The position numbers were made by a program, and so were the translations under genes. This document shows, piece by piece, positions 1 through 8,793 of a DNA stretch of 47,155 nucleotides. This stretch comes from Methylococcaceae bacterium UBA7658 (GTDB lineage Bacteria > Pseudomonadota > Gammaproteobacteria > Methylococcales > Methylomonadaceae): the NCBI GenBank assembly GCA_002483425.1, contig DLHW01000025.1, positions 7,062 to 54,216 of the forward strand. The letters are read 5' to 3'. The notes under the pieces are model-generated. The model ran no database searches. It worked only from the letters and a program-made list of their open reading frames with translations, and was not told where the DNA came from. Position 1 is the first letter of the stretch; every line of letters starts with the position of its first letter.

Positions 1-948
1 TTGACCGGAACGCCGATGGAAAACCACCTGGGCGAACTGTGGGCGCAATTCGACTTCCTGATGCCGGGTTTTTTGGGCGATAACGCTGCTTTTAAAAGAT
101 TGTACCGCACCCCCATCGAAACGTTCGGCAACGCCGAACAGAGAGCGCGATTGTCGAAACGGATAGCGCCTTTTATGCTGCGCCGCACCAAGCAGGAAGT
201 CGCCGCCGAATTGCCCGCAAAAACTGAGATCATCCGCTCCGTGCCGCTGTACGAAAAACAAGCGGCGCTGTACGAAAGCATCCGTCTGACGATGGAGCAA
301 AAAGTCCGCGTGGCGATTGCCGAACGCGGTTTGGCGCGCAGCCACATCACGATTTTGGATGCGCTGCTTAAGCTCCGCCAAACTTGCTGCGATCCCCGTA
401 CTTTGTTGCTGGAGCACGCTCAAAAGATCAACGAATCCGCCAAACTCGACCTGTTAATGGAATTGCTGCCGGAATTGCTGGAAGAAAGCCGCAAAATTTT
501 GGTATTTTCCCAATTCACTCGCATGATTGCTTTGATCGAGGACCAATTGAACAAACGCATGATTGCTTACAGCAAGCTCACCGGGCAAACCAAAGACCGC
601 GACGCGGCCATCAATTTATTCAAAAGCGGCGAAGCCGATGTGTTCTTGATCAGCCTGAAAGCGGGCGGCATCGGACTCAACCTCACCGAAGCCGACACTG
701 TTATTATCTACGACCCGTGGTGGAATCCTGCGGTCGAAGCCCAAGCCGCCGATCGCGCCCACCGTATCGGTCAAGACAAACCGGTGTTCGTCTACAAGCT
801 GATAACCGAAAATACGGTGGAAGAAAAGATGATCGCCATGCAGGAACGTAAACGCGCCTTGGCGGAAGGCATTTATTCCGATGGGGCTAAAGAAGAAGCC
901 TTGCAACTGACGGCGGACGATTTAACGGCGTTGTTTGAACCTTTGTAA
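1..948 (+). CDS. SNF2-family helicase, C-terminal part
   Basis: The C-terminal 315 residues of a SWI2/SNF2-type ATPase; the reading frame is open to base 1, so the N-terminal region with Walker A lies outside the window. The first residues, LTGTPMEN, are helicase motif III. The second RecA-like lobe follows, with LVFSQFT near residue 167, GGIGLNLT at 222-229 (motif V) and DRAHRIGQ at 251-258 (motif VI). Such proteins use ATP to translocate on duplex DNA and remodel bound proteins; bacterial members are linked to transcription or DNA repair. The exact role is not evident here. It ends with TAA, 12 bases before the next gene. Confidence 0.93.
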   Translation: MTGTPMENHLGELWAQFDFLMPGFLGDNAAFKRLYRTPIETFGNAEQRARLSKRIAPFMLRRTKQEVAAELPAKTEIIRSVPLYEKQAALYESIRLTMEQKVRVAIAERGLARSHITILDALLKLRQTCCDPRTLLLEHAQKINESAKLDLLMELLPELLEESRKILVFSQFTRMIALIEDQLNKRMIAYSKLTGQTKDRDAAINLFKSGEADVFLISLKAGGIGLNLTEADTVIIYDPWWNPAVEAQAADRAHRIGQDKPVFVYKLITENTVEEKMIAMQERKRALAEGIYSDGAKEEALQLTADDLTALFEPL

Positions 949-960
949 AAATCACCGGCG

Positions 961-1653
961 ATGAATTTTAGCTTTATCATTCCAACCTATAACGAGGAAA
1001 ATTCCATCGAAAATTGTTTATCCGCATTACAGAGGTACCGGCACCTTTGCGAAATAATTGTCGCCGATGGCGGTAGTTCGGATAACACGCGGAAACTTGC
1101 TAAACCTTTAGCAGATAGGATTATTTTTTCTGATAAAGGCCGTGCGCTTCAAATGAATGCCGGAGCAGCTCAAGCTGCTGGCAATGTCTTGATTTTTTTG
1201 CATGCCGACACTTTTCTCCCGGATGGCGCGATAAGCCAAATCGAACAAGCGCTTAACCCGCGTACCCAGTGGGGGCGATTTGATATCACACTCAGCGGAA
1301 GTCACCCTATACTAAAAATAGTGGCTTGGTTTATGAACCGGCGGTCGCGGCTGACCGGAATTGCGACCGGCGATCAAGCGATTTTTATCACTAAAGCGTT
1401 ATTCGAAGCAGTTGGCTGCTATCCTGCTATACCGTTGATGGAAGATATCGCTTTGTGCAAAAAGCTAAAAAGAGTTTGCGCGCCAATTTGCCTGAAATCG
1501 AAAGCGATCAGTTCAGGCCGCCGCTGGGAACAATTCGGCGTAATCAAAACGATATTACTGATGTGGAGCTTGCGCTTACGGTATTTTTTCGGCTCTAATC
1601 CACATGATTTAGCGCTCTTATACAGCAAGGGGCAATTTTGGAAGAAAACATAA
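961..1653 (+). CDS. Family 2 glycosyltransferase, TIGR04283-like
   Basis: A GT-A fold family 2 glycosyltransferase of 230 residues. FSFIIPTYNEE at the N-terminus is the nucleotide-sugar-binding strand, and LHADTFLP near residue 80 carries the metal-binding DxD-like HAD. The family resembles TIGR04283 ('rSAM/selenodomain-associated transferase 2', also named arsenosugar biosynthesis glycosyltransferase). A partner of the TIGR04282/DUF2064 type lies two genes downstream, which is the usual pairing and supports the call. No membrane anchor is obvious, so it is probably cytoplasmic. The ATG start follows the helicase stop by 12 bases. Its 3' end overlaps the next gene by 16 bases, suggesting translational coupling. 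The substrate is unknown. Confidence 0.85.
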   Translation: MNFSFIIPTYNEENSIENCLSALQRYRHLCEIIVADGGSSDNTRKLAKPLADRIIFSDKGRALQMNAGAAQAAGNVLIFLHADTFLPDGAISQIEQALNPRTQWGRFDITLSGSHPILKIVAWFMNRRSRLTGIATGDQAIFITKALFEAVGCYPAIPLMEDIALCKKLKRVCAPICLKSKAISSGRRWEQFGVIKTILLMWSLRLRYFFGSNPHDLALLYSKGQFWKKT

Positions 1654-2426
1654 TCCGTATAGCGATTGCCGCCGGAATTTTCGCGGTCATGGCGACTTGG
1701 GAAGCCTTCAATCCTAGGCGTAACCAGAAAATTAAACGCAAGCAACGCTGGCCGGTCAATTTAGGGCTGGCTTTATTGAATATGGCGGTCATGCGGCTAT
1801 CCCTCGGTAGTTTGGCATATTTAAGCGCAGTCTGGGCCGCAGAAAAAAACTACGGATTGATGAATTTGCTGACATTGCCGGATAGTGTCGCGATTGCTGC
1901 AACCTTGATATTGCTCGACTTTGCCATTTACTGCCAGCATATCGTCATGCATAAATGGCCTTTGCTGTGGCGGCTGCATAAAGTCCACCATACCGACCTT
2001 GAGTTCGATGCGACCACGGCGGTGCGCTTTCATCCGCTGGAGATAGTTCTCTCCATGGTTTATAAAACGCTGTGTATTGTGCTTATCGGCGGTCATCCTT
2101 TGGCGGTAATTGCATTTGAAATTCTTTTGAACGGGGCGGCGACCTTCAATCACAGCAATGTGAATATTTCCGGGAAAGCCGATAGGATGCTTCGCTGGAT
2201 TTTGATAACGCCCGATATGCACCGTATCCACCACTCCGCCGAACCTCGGGAAACGGACAGTAATTACGGCTTTTCCGTGTCCTGGTGGGATAGGCTGTGC
2301 GGGACTTACACCGCCGAACCTAAACAATCTCAAACCGGTTTAACTATTGGTATCCACGCGTTTCGTAGCGCAAGCGAATTGGGTTTCTTTCAGTGTTTGC
2401 TCATTCCTTTTAAAACCGGCCGTTAA
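1638..2426 (+). CDS. Sterol desaturase/fatty acid hydroxylase family membrane protein
   Basis: A 262-residue integral membrane di-iron enzyme of the fatty acid hydroxylase superfamily (sterol desaturase, ERG3-like). The histidine clusters are visible in order: HIVMH (HxxxH), HKVHH (HxxHH), a central FNHSN, and HRIHH near the C-terminus. Together they would ligate two irons and allow O2-dependent hydroxylation or desaturation of a lipid. Hydrophobic helices fill the first 100 residues and the region between the second and third His clusters. The best start is TTG at 1638, with an AAGGGG ribosome site 5-10 bases upstream; it overlaps the glycosyltransferase. The stop TAA shares one base with the next ATG. 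Placement between two sugar/nucleotidyl transferases suggests modification of a lipid or glycolipid; this is inference. Confidence 0.87.
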   Translation: MEENIIRIAIAAGIFAVMATWEAFNPRRNQKIKRKQRWPVNLGLALLNMAVMRLSLGSLAYLSAVWAAEKNYGLMNLLTLPDSVAIAATLILLDFAIYCQHIVMHKWPLLWRLHKVHHTDLEFDATTAVRFHPLEIVLSMVYKTLCIVLIGGHPLAVIAFEILLNGAATFNHSNVNISGKADRMLRWILITPDMHRIHHSAEPRETDSNYGFSVSWWDRLCGTYTAEPKQSQTGLTIGIHAFRSASELGFFQCLLIPFKTGR

Positions 2427-3088
2427 TGATGCTCTACCCTGATGCGGTGCTCATGGTGTTTTGTAAGGCGCCGGTTCCAGGGCAGGTTAAAACCCGGTTG
2501 ATGCCGCCATTATCAGCAGAGGAAGCAGTGCAACTTCATTGCGAGCTGACCTTAAAGACATTGCAAACCGCTACCCGAAAACACTTGTGCGATGTTCAAC
2601 TCTGGTGTTCGCCCGGCGTCGATCATCCTTTTTTTGAGCGAATGGCGAAGCAGTATTCCTTGGTCTTACGCAGTCAAACCGGAAACGATTTGGGTGAAAA
2701 GATGCATCAGGCTTTCAGGCAAGCACTAAGCAGATACAACAGTGCCGTTCTTATCGGCTGCGATTGTCCGGTGCTGACCAGCGAACATCTTGAACGAGCG
2801 ATAGGCTGTTTACAACAAGATACACAGTGCGTGGTTACACCGGCTGAAGACGGAGGCTACGTTTTGATAGGACTAACAATTCCCCGTCCGGCATTGTTTG
2901 AAAATATGCCGTGGGGGAGCGATAAAGTACTCGAGATAACCCGCAACAGATTGCAATCGTTACGTGTTCCATACCGCGAATTGGACACACTATGGGATGT
3001 CGATACCAGCATCGACCTTATGCGTTACCGTCGACAACCGGTCAATGATACCGGTGTTAATTCTTTTCAAAAAAACCGCCTGTCTTAA
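2426..3088 (+). CDS. DUF2064 / TIGR04282-family transferase
   Basis: A 220-residue nucleotide-diphospho-sugar transferase-like protein of the DUF2064 family (TIGR04282, 'rSAM/selenodomain-associated transferase 1'). The N-terminal VMVFCKAPVPGQVKTRL is the phosphate-binding loop typical of the family. LIGCDCPVL is the metal-binding strand and PAEDGGYVLIGL the conserved substrate-site loop. Known members accompany TIGR04283 glycosyltransferases and are annotated in arsenosugar biosynthesis; biochemical proof is thin. The ATG overlaps the preceding stop by one base (TAATG), so the three genes are probably one transcript. Its 3' end overlaps a small convergent reading frame by 32 bases. Confidence 0.85.
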   Translation: MMLYPDAVLMVFCKAPVPGQVKTRLMPPLSAEEAVQLHCELTLKTLQTATRKHLCDVQLWCSPGVDHPFFERMAKQYSLVLRSQTGNDLGEKMHQAFRQALSRYNSAVLIGCDCPVLTSEHLERAIGCLQQDTQCVVTPAEDGGYVLIGLTIPRPALFENMPWGSDKVLEITRNRLQSLRVPYRELDTLWDVDTSIDLMRYRRQPVNDTGVNSFQKNRLS

Positions 3089-3200
3089 ATTTTTCCCATT
3101 TCGCCATGAATTTCTTTTTGTTGAAAATATAGTAGATCAGCAGTAACAATAATGGCCAGAGCAGGAAAAATACTACTTTAAAAATGAGTCCGAATTCCAT
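3057..3200 (-). CDS. Small single-pass membrane protein (47 aa)
   Basis: A 47-residue reading frame on the minus strand, found by reading the gap. It starts MEFGLIFKVVFFLL and ends FFEKN. Residues 5-27 are a continuous hydrophobic helix (FKVVFFLLWPLLLLLIYYIF), followed by a strongly basic tail (NKKKF, AKWEKFK). This fits an N-out, C-in single-pass protein. An AGG sits 5 bases upstream of the ATG. It overlaps the end of the DUF2064 gene by 32 bases on the other strand. No function is recognised; conservation in relatives would decide whether it is real. Confidence 0.5.
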   Translation of the reverse strand: MEFGLIFKVVFFLLWPLLLLLIYYIFNKKKFMAKWEKFKTGGFFEKN

Positions 3201-3468
3201 AAAAACCTGTTAGTTTGTTGAATTTTTAAGTAAGCTTGCAAGGCAAGATTTCAACTGGATTACAAGCATATTGACAATCGCTTTCAGCTTAATCCCGATA
3301 AACTGTTAAAGAAATAATTGCTGAACGAGCATCGGGTTGATTGTACATTTTTTAACACCCAGAGATAAGGTTATTATGAATTGAACTGTTTTGGGTGTAG
3401 CGGTTCTATAGCAGAAAAATAAAAGACCAAACGATAACAACGATTCATTTGATAGGATTTCGGGGAAA

Positions 3469-5685
3469 ATGATTGAACGCCAAGCTCAACAGCAACAGAA
3501 CGAGGATTTTTCGCTATTCGCTAATTTTAAGGACGATATTCCTGCTGGCGTCGCGGTATTTTTAGTATCGGTTCCCTTATCGCTGGGCATTGCGCTGGCC
3601 TCCGGTGCGCCGCTATTTTCAGGTTTGATAACCGGAATAGTCGGAGGGTTGCTGGTAGCGCCTCTTAGCGGCTCGGCATTAGGCATTAGCGGCACCGCAG
3701 CGGGTCTTTCTTTGATTGTGCTGCCCGCCATTCAAAACCTGGGATTTAGCGCTTTTTTATTGGCCGCTTTGTTTGCCGGGTTGTTGCAAGTCGTGTTCGG
3801 TTTACTGCGGGCCGGGGTGATTGCCTATTATTTCCCATCATCGGTTATCAGCGGGATGTTAAGCGGCATCGGTATCATCATATTCCTCAAGCAAATTCCT
3901 CATGCCGCTGGTTACGACAAAGATTACGAAGGAGATTTTTCTTTCGAACAGAGCGACAATTTCTCGTCTTTTTCGGAGTTATCGAATATGCTGGGCGCAC
4001 TTCAGCCCGGCGCCGTCCTGATAGCCTTGGTTTCATTGGCGATTATTCTCGCATGGGAGTTGCCGGTCATGCGAAAGCAGCGGTTATGTCATTGGTTTCC
4101 GGCTCCGTTAGTGGTGGTGGTATGCAGTATTTTAATGAACGAAATTTTACCTAAATTTTATCCTGAAATTGCGTTAGGCGGGATACATTTGGTATCGATC
4201 CCGGTAGTAGAAAACTTTCCCGCGTTGCTGCAGCAATTGCATTTCCCCGATTTCAGCCAAAGAGCCAACCCCCAGATCTATTCGGTTGGATTAACGTTAG
4301 CTCTCGTAGCCAGCCTGGAAACTCTGCTTTCACTCGAAGCCATTGACAAACTCGATCCTTACAAGCGCATTACACCTTCCGACCGGGAGTTGATCGCCCA
4401 AGGCGCGGGCAATATCTGTTCGGCGTTGTTAGGCGGATTACCGATGACGCAAGTTATCGTACGCAGTTCCATTAATATACAATCGAGCGCAAAAACTAAG
4501 ATGGCCGGCATCATTAATGGCGTATTGTTATTGGTGGCCGTGCTCTTAATACCCCATTTTTTGAATAAAATTCCGCTTGCGAGCTTGGCGGCTATCCTGT
4601 TGGTGGTTGGATATAAACTGGCAACCCAAGCGGCAGTCAAGACCTTATATCAATCGGGCGGGTATCAGTTCATCCCCTTTTGCGCTACGGTTTTGGGATT
4701 AGTTTTCACAAATATTTTGTTCGGCGTTCTGATCGGTCTTATCGTTGCGCTATTTGCTATCTTGCTGGAAAACTATAAGAGCGCGTCCTACTTCAAAGCC
4801 ATGCAAACCGGCAGTAAAACAATTATTCGCTTGTCGGAACATGTCTCCTTCTTAAACCGGGCGAATCTCCAGCAAACCTTGGAAGCCTTGCCGCCGCACA
4901 GTGAAGTCGTCATCGACGCAACCCGCTCTAAATATATCGATTACGATGTGTACGAAATTATCCAGAATTTTAAAAACGAAGCGCATCATAAACATATTAA
5001 AATTCTCTTAGAAAACATGCGCGGTTTCGGCTCATTGCCGCCCATTGAAAATGCAAGGTCGCATACCTACGAAACCCAAAAATCGTTGACGCCAACGCAA
5101 GTTCTAGATTTGCTTAAGGAAGGCAATGAACGTTTTGTTAATAACTTACAGTCCAACCGTAACTTGCTGGAGCAGGTGAACGATACCAGCGACGGTCAGT
5201 TTCCCATTGCAATTATCTTAAGTTGCATGGACTCGCGCACTTCTGTCGAACTGATTTTCGATCTGGGTTTAGGCGATGTTTTTAGCGCCCGCATCGCCGG
5301 GAATGTTATCAATGACGATATTTTAGGCAGCATGGAGTTTGCCTGTAAGCTAGCCGGATCGAAGTTGATCGTCGTTTTAGGTCATACGCATTGCGGCGCT
5401 ATTAAAGGCGCGGTCGCTAATGCCCAACTGGATCATTTAACGGGGTTGCTTGCAAAAATCAAACTTTCGATTGATCAGGTTAAACAAGATTTTCCGCCGG
5501 ATCATTACCCGGATAAAGAATTACTCATTCAGCAAGTTGCCGATAAAAATGTTCAGTTGGTTGTGAATCACATCAGAACGCAGAGCTGTATTCTGGCGGA
5601 CATGGAAAAAGCCGGTGCTATTGCAATTACGGGCGGAATGTACGACATTGAAACAGGGAAAGTAGAGTTTTTTAATAATTGCTGA
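3469..5685 (+). CDS. SulP transporter fused to beta-carbonic anhydrase
   Basis: A 738-residue fusion. Residues about 15-440 form a SulP/SLC26 anion transporter, starting with NFKDDIPAGVAVFLVSVPLS, the family's first-helix signature. About 455-540 is a STAS domain. About 550-738 is a beta-carbonic anhydrase. Zinc ligands C586 (CMDSR, with the D588/R590 dyad), H639 and C642 (HTHCG) are all present, so the enzyme should be active. SulP-carbonic anhydrase fusions are thought to import bicarbonate, or couple it to CO2 interconversion, at the inner membrane. GGGGA lies just before the ATG. The gene stands alone between a 270-base upstream gap and a convergent gene. The transported ion (bicarbonate or sulfate) cannot be read from sequence. 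Confidence 0.95.
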   Translation: MIERQAQQQQNEDFSLFANFKDDIPAGVAVFLVSVPLSLGIALASGAPLFSGLITGIVGGLLVAPLSGSALGISGTAAGLSLIVLPAIQNLGFSAFLLAALFAGLLQVVFGLLRAGVIAYYFPSSVISGMLSGIGIIIFLKQIPHAAGYDKDYEGDFSFEQSDNFSSFSELSNMLGALQPGAVLIALVSLAIILAWELPVMRKQRLCHWFPAPLVVVVCSILMNEILPKFYPEIALGGIHLVSIPVVENFPALLQQLHFPDFSQRANPQIYSVGLTLALVASLETLLSLEAIDKLDPYKRITPSDRELIAQGAGNICSALLGGLPMTQVIVRSSINIQSSAKTKMAGIINGVLLLVAVLLIPHFLNKIPLASLAAILLVVGYKLATQAAVKTLYQSGGYQFIPFCATVLGLVFTNILFGVLIGLIVALFAILLENYKSASYFKAMQTGSKTIIRLSEHVSFLNRANLQQTLEALPPHSEVVIDATRSKYIDYDVYEIIQNFKNEAHHKHIKILLENMRGFGSLPPIENARSHTYETQKSLTPTQVLDLLKEGNERFVNNLQSNRNLLEQVNDTSDGQFPIAIILSCMDSRTSVELIFDLGLGDVFSARIAGNVINDDILGSMEFACKLAGSKLIVVLGHTHCGAIKGAVANAQLDHLTGLLAKIKLSIDQVKQDFPPDHYPDKELLIQQVADKNVQLVVNHIRTQSCILADMEKAGAIAITGGMYDIETGKVEFFNNC

Positions 5686-5771
5686 ACACTTTTATACTAT
5701 TAAAATTGAGTCATTAAGCCTGGTCAATGTTCAGGTTTTGAACAGCCTCTGACGGTGGTGTTTGTATTTTA

Positions 5772-5800
5772 CCGGCTAAAAATTTAAATTTTTATGCCGG
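5772..5800. terminator. AT-rich hairpin between convergent genes
   Basis: CCGGCTAAAAATTT is followed directly by AAATTTTTATGCCGG, an almost perfect inverted repeat with one bulged base and A/T tracts on both arms. It lies between the SulP fusion (plus) and the Tim44-domain gene (minus). It could act as a bidirectional terminator, but there is no separate long T-run. Confidence 0.45.
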
Positions 5801-5922
5801 TGCCGTTCATTTAAAAATTCAATAACGGGATTTCCGGCATCCTAATAATTGAGAACTTCATGAACCGACGAAAACGGGGCGCTTTGTTGTCCCCGTCTCC
5901 TCCAGTTTCAAAGTAATTTTGA

Positions 5923-6879
5923 TTATTCCGCCAACTGCTGAATTCCATCCAGCAACCACTTGGTTTGTTTAGGATTGTTCGGTTTAATGAAATGCCAAAC
6001 TTCCCGGACTTGACCGGCTTGGGCGTCGCGTTCTTCCCGCATAATGACATCGAACAGAACGACAGCTTCAATTTCATTACCGGTTTCGCGTACTTCCAGC
6101 AGTTCTGCTTCTACTTTGAGGACGTCGGTATGGTTTTCTTCAGACGAAGCCTTGAGTTGATCTTGTATCTCTGCAAAAACCTTGTCGGTGGTTAAACTTC
6201 TGATTTCCGCCAAATCGCGCTCGTCCCACGCTTTTTGTAACGCCTTATAAGCAATTTTCGCTCCGTTCAAGAAACCGGTTTCGTCAAAATTTTCCGGTAC
6301 TATCGCTGCATTGAAATTCGCATCTTGCGCTAGGTTCTGATTGGAATAGTCAGCTTGAGGTTTGTCTTTATTAAACAAAATATCGGTATCGAACCCTGCC
6401 GTTTGATTTTGCGCACCTTGCTCGTGCGGCTGGTAGTTATAAGAAGTGTCCTGATAACTGTTGCCGGAAGGCTGGCTATAAGTAGGCCGTTGTGCCGATG
6501 CGTTTCTTGCGGCGAACATTTTGTAGAGGAAAAACGCTATCGCGCCGAAAACTAGAATATCTAAAAAATTCAGGCCGTGAAAACCCCCGCCCATAAACAA
6601 CGAACCCAGCAAGCCGCCTAAAGCCAAGCCGCCGAGCATACCCATCAAACCGCTGCGGTTCGGAAAAGCAGGGTTAGAAGCCGGGGTTTGTTTTCCAGCT
6701 TGCTGTTGGTTAGCAGTACGAGTAGGTTGCGCCGAACGTTGATAAGGCGAACTGTATGCCGATCTGCCGCCAAAATTTCCGCCACCGCCAAACCGCCGGG
6801 CTTCGGCATCGTTTAAGCCGGCAAAAACTAAAAACAAAGAAAGTAACACGCCAAAAAGTACGCCGGTTTGGATTTTCAT
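5923..6879 (-). CDS. Tim44-like domain membrane protein
   Basis: A 318-residue protein with a signal or anchor helix (MKIQTGVLFGVLLSLFLVF, then AEARRFGGGG). A Gly/Ser/Gln-rich linker follows, then a glycine-rich hydrophobic stretch (GMLGGLALGGLLGSLF) and a second membrane helix (FLDILVFGAIAFFLYKMF). The last ~120 residues are a Tim44-like domain beginning near FLNGAKIAYKALQKAWDERDL. Bacterial Tim44-domain proteins are inner-membrane proteins of largely unknown role. I chose the ATG at 6879 because GAGG lies about 7 bases upstream and the signal sequence starts there; a longer reading frame to 6918 lacks these. No operon partner is visible. Confidence 0.85.
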   Translation of the reverse strand: MKIQTGVLFGVLLSLFLVFAGLNDAEARRFGGGGNFGGRSAYSSPYQRSAQPTRTANQQQAGKQTPASNPAFPNRSGLMGMLGGLALGGLLGSLFMGGGFHGLNFLDILVFGAIAFFLYKMFAARNASAQRPTYSQPSGNSYQDTSYNYQPHEQGAQNQTAGFDTDILFNKDKPQADYSNQNLAQDANFNAAIVPENFDETGFLNGAKIAYKALQKAWDERDLAEIRSLTTDKVFAEIQDQLKASSEENHTDVLKVEAELLEVRETGNEIEAVVLFDVIMREERDAQAGQVREVWHFIKPNNPKQTKWLLDGIQQLAE

Positions 6880-7054
6880 AAGTATCCTCGAAAAAAATTG
6901 CCAAATTTTAAGTGCCAAAATGCCGTTAAATTGAGCAATATAAAAGATTAAACGTAATCTTACGATGCTTAACTTAACGGCATTAATCCTATGATGGGGT
7001 GTAAAGCTAAAAGTTTCAAGTAATTGAATTTTATTTGATACAATAAAGGCAGTT

Positions 7055-7450
7055 ATGTCATGCCGTCTTAAACAATATCTCGTTTTTGCGCTTGTCCTGT
7101 TGCAATTATTTGCACCGTTGGTTCATGCGCACATGGGCAATAACACGCCCACCCTGGGCTTACATATGCCCGGTTTGGAGTCTTATGGCTTAACTGAAAA
7201 TCCCTCTTGTGTGCGGAAAGCCAAAGACGATTGGGTTGTCGAAGGCCTGTTGATTACCGTCGATGCCGGTATCAAGACCCCGCAAAAAGGTTTTCCCGCA
7301 GTTCAAGATCCAGGATTAGAGGTAAGTCTGCCGGAGCGATTGCCGACCGGCTTCATCTCTGAAGGCGGCTTTAATTTTTCGCCACAGGATAACGCTTTAT
7401 CCCCGCAAAGATACCTTAGTTCAAACTCACCTCGCGCGCCCCCCGCATAA
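7055..7450 (+). CDS. Small secreted protein, first gene of metal efflux locus
   Basis: A 131-residue protein with a clear signal peptide (YLVFALVLLQLFAPLVHAH, cleavage probably after VHA) and no further membrane segment. The mature part is soluble, with a Pro-rich C-terminus (RAPPA), and starts with a His/Met-bearing stretch (HMGNNTPTLGLHMPG) that could bind a soft metal. I do not recognise the family. It lies ~80 bases upstream of a TolC-like channel on the same strand, so it probably belongs to the efflux operon. AAAGG precedes the ATG, and a TACAAT -10-like box lies at 7039-7044. A periplasmic metal-binding or sensing role is only a guess. Confidence 0.7.
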   Translation: MSCRLKQYLVFALVLLQLFAPLVHAHMGNNTPTLGLHMPGLESYGLTENPSCVRKAKDDWVVEGLLITVDAGIKTPQKGFPAVQDPGLEVSLPERLPTGFISEGGFNFSPQDNALSPQRYLSSNSPRAPPA

Positions 7451-7533
7451 TAAGCTACGCTTTACGCAGTCAGTCCCGGCTGGGACATTATTTTTCCGGT
7501 AATCATCTGCGGACTTCCGCATTGAGCTTATTT

Positions 7534-8793
7534 ATGTTTGTTTTAAACCGATGCCTATGGGGAATGGCAGTGTTCGCGTTCGCTGTCAACGCGGCTAGCG
7601 CCGATACCAAAGCTATCACTGTCGCCCACAATGATCCCATCGAAATCGATAACGATCTTACCTTAGCCAAAGTCGTCGATTTGACCATGGAAAAATTTCC
7701 CGACATGACATGGCTAAAAGCCTTGGAAGATCAAGCCGCCGCCATTAAAAATCGCGGTGAAAGCTGGTTTGCTGGTGCGCCGCAAGCAGGGTTCCGGTAT
7801 CAAAACATGACTAGCGGCACCGTGCATTATGCCGATGCGACCGTGCAAATACCGTTATGGAATATCGGTCAGCGCGATGCCGAAAAACAAAGCGGTATCA
7901 AAGCCGGAACGAGCGCGGAAATGCAATCGGCAGCCACGAAGCTGCGTATTGCGGGCTTAGTAAGGAGCGCATTGTGGGATATGGAGTTGCAGAAGGTACG
8001 CTACGAGCAAGCTCGGGCTGAAATCGATATTTTTGAAAAATTACTGGCGAAAGTCGAACGCCGGGTCGAACTGGGCGATTTGCCTCGCGCCGATGTTTTA
8101 CTCGCGCAAACCGAGCTGCTGCAAAGGCTTTCAACCCTTACCCAAGCCGAAGCCGAATTGATGCACACCCGCAAACGCTACGCTAGCGTGACGCAATTGA
8201 CCAAAATACCCTCCGTGTATAAAGAAAAGCTTGCCGATTTGAAAAAAGTTGAATTCTCTCATCCCGCTTTCGTTGCGGTTAACAGCGATATCGAACGTAA
8301 ACAAGCCGAAATTAATGCCTTAAAACTAACCGGTTCCGGGCAAACAAATGTGACTGTAGGTATCAATAGCGACCGCAGCCAAAACGACGATCCGCGCAGT
8401 AATCAAACAGAAAGCTTTAATATCGGGGTTAATATTCCTTTTGGCGGCAGCGAACACTTGCAACCTCAGGTTGCCGCCTTGAACGTGGAATTAAATCGTT
8501 TGATCGCGAACCGGGAACAGCTTTTCAGGGATTTAGAGCTTGCTCATCATGAAGCGGAGCATAATTTGGAAGTTAATCAGGCGGAATTGGAAATATCCAA
8601 CGAATTGAAACAAATTGCCGGGGAACATCTGAAAATGATGCAGCTCAGTTTTTCCGTGGGAGAGATTAGTTTAATGGATTTGTTGAAAGCGCAATCTCGC
8701 ACTCAGCAAGCTATTCTGGGAGCTAAAGAGCGTACTGTGATGTACGAACGCGATATTGCGCTTTATAACCAAGCTGTTGGAGTAATGCCATGA
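7534..8793 (+). CDS. TolC-family outer membrane efflux protein
   Basis: An outer-membrane factor of about 419 residues, the channel of the downstream tripartite RND system. It has an N-terminal signal sequence (MAVFAFAVNAASA) and the long alpha-helical periplasmic repeats typical of TolC/CusC, with coiled-coil regions such as ARAEIDIFEKLLAKVERRVELGDLPRADVLLAQTEL. The helical 'LGDLPRADVLLAQ' and 'VGEISLMDLLKAQ' stretches are the paired hallmark of the two internal OEP repeats. An in-frame TTG at 7522 could add four residues; neither start has a strong ribosome site. The stop overlaps the adaptor start (ATGA), so the genes are translationally coupled. Confidence 0.88.
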   Translation: MFVLNRCLWGMAVFAFAVNAASADTKAITVAHNDPIEIDNDLTLAKVVDLTMEKFPDMTWLKALEDQAAAIKNRGESWFAGAPQAGFRYQNMTSGTVHYADATVQIPLWNIGQRDAEKQSGIKAGTSAEMQSAATKLRIAGLVRSALWDMELQKVRYEQARAEIDIFEKLLAKVERRVELGDLPRADVLLAQTELLQRLSTLTQAEAELMHTRKRYASVTQLTKIPSVYKEKLADLKKVEFSHPAFVAVNSDIERKQAEINALKLTGSGQTNVTVGINSDRSQNDDPRSNQTESFNIGVNIPFGGSEHLQPQVAALNVELNRLIANREQLFRDLELAHHEAEHNLEVNQAELEISNELKQIAGEHLKMMQLSFSVGEISLMDLLKAQSRTQQAILGAKERTVMYERDIALYNQAVGVMP

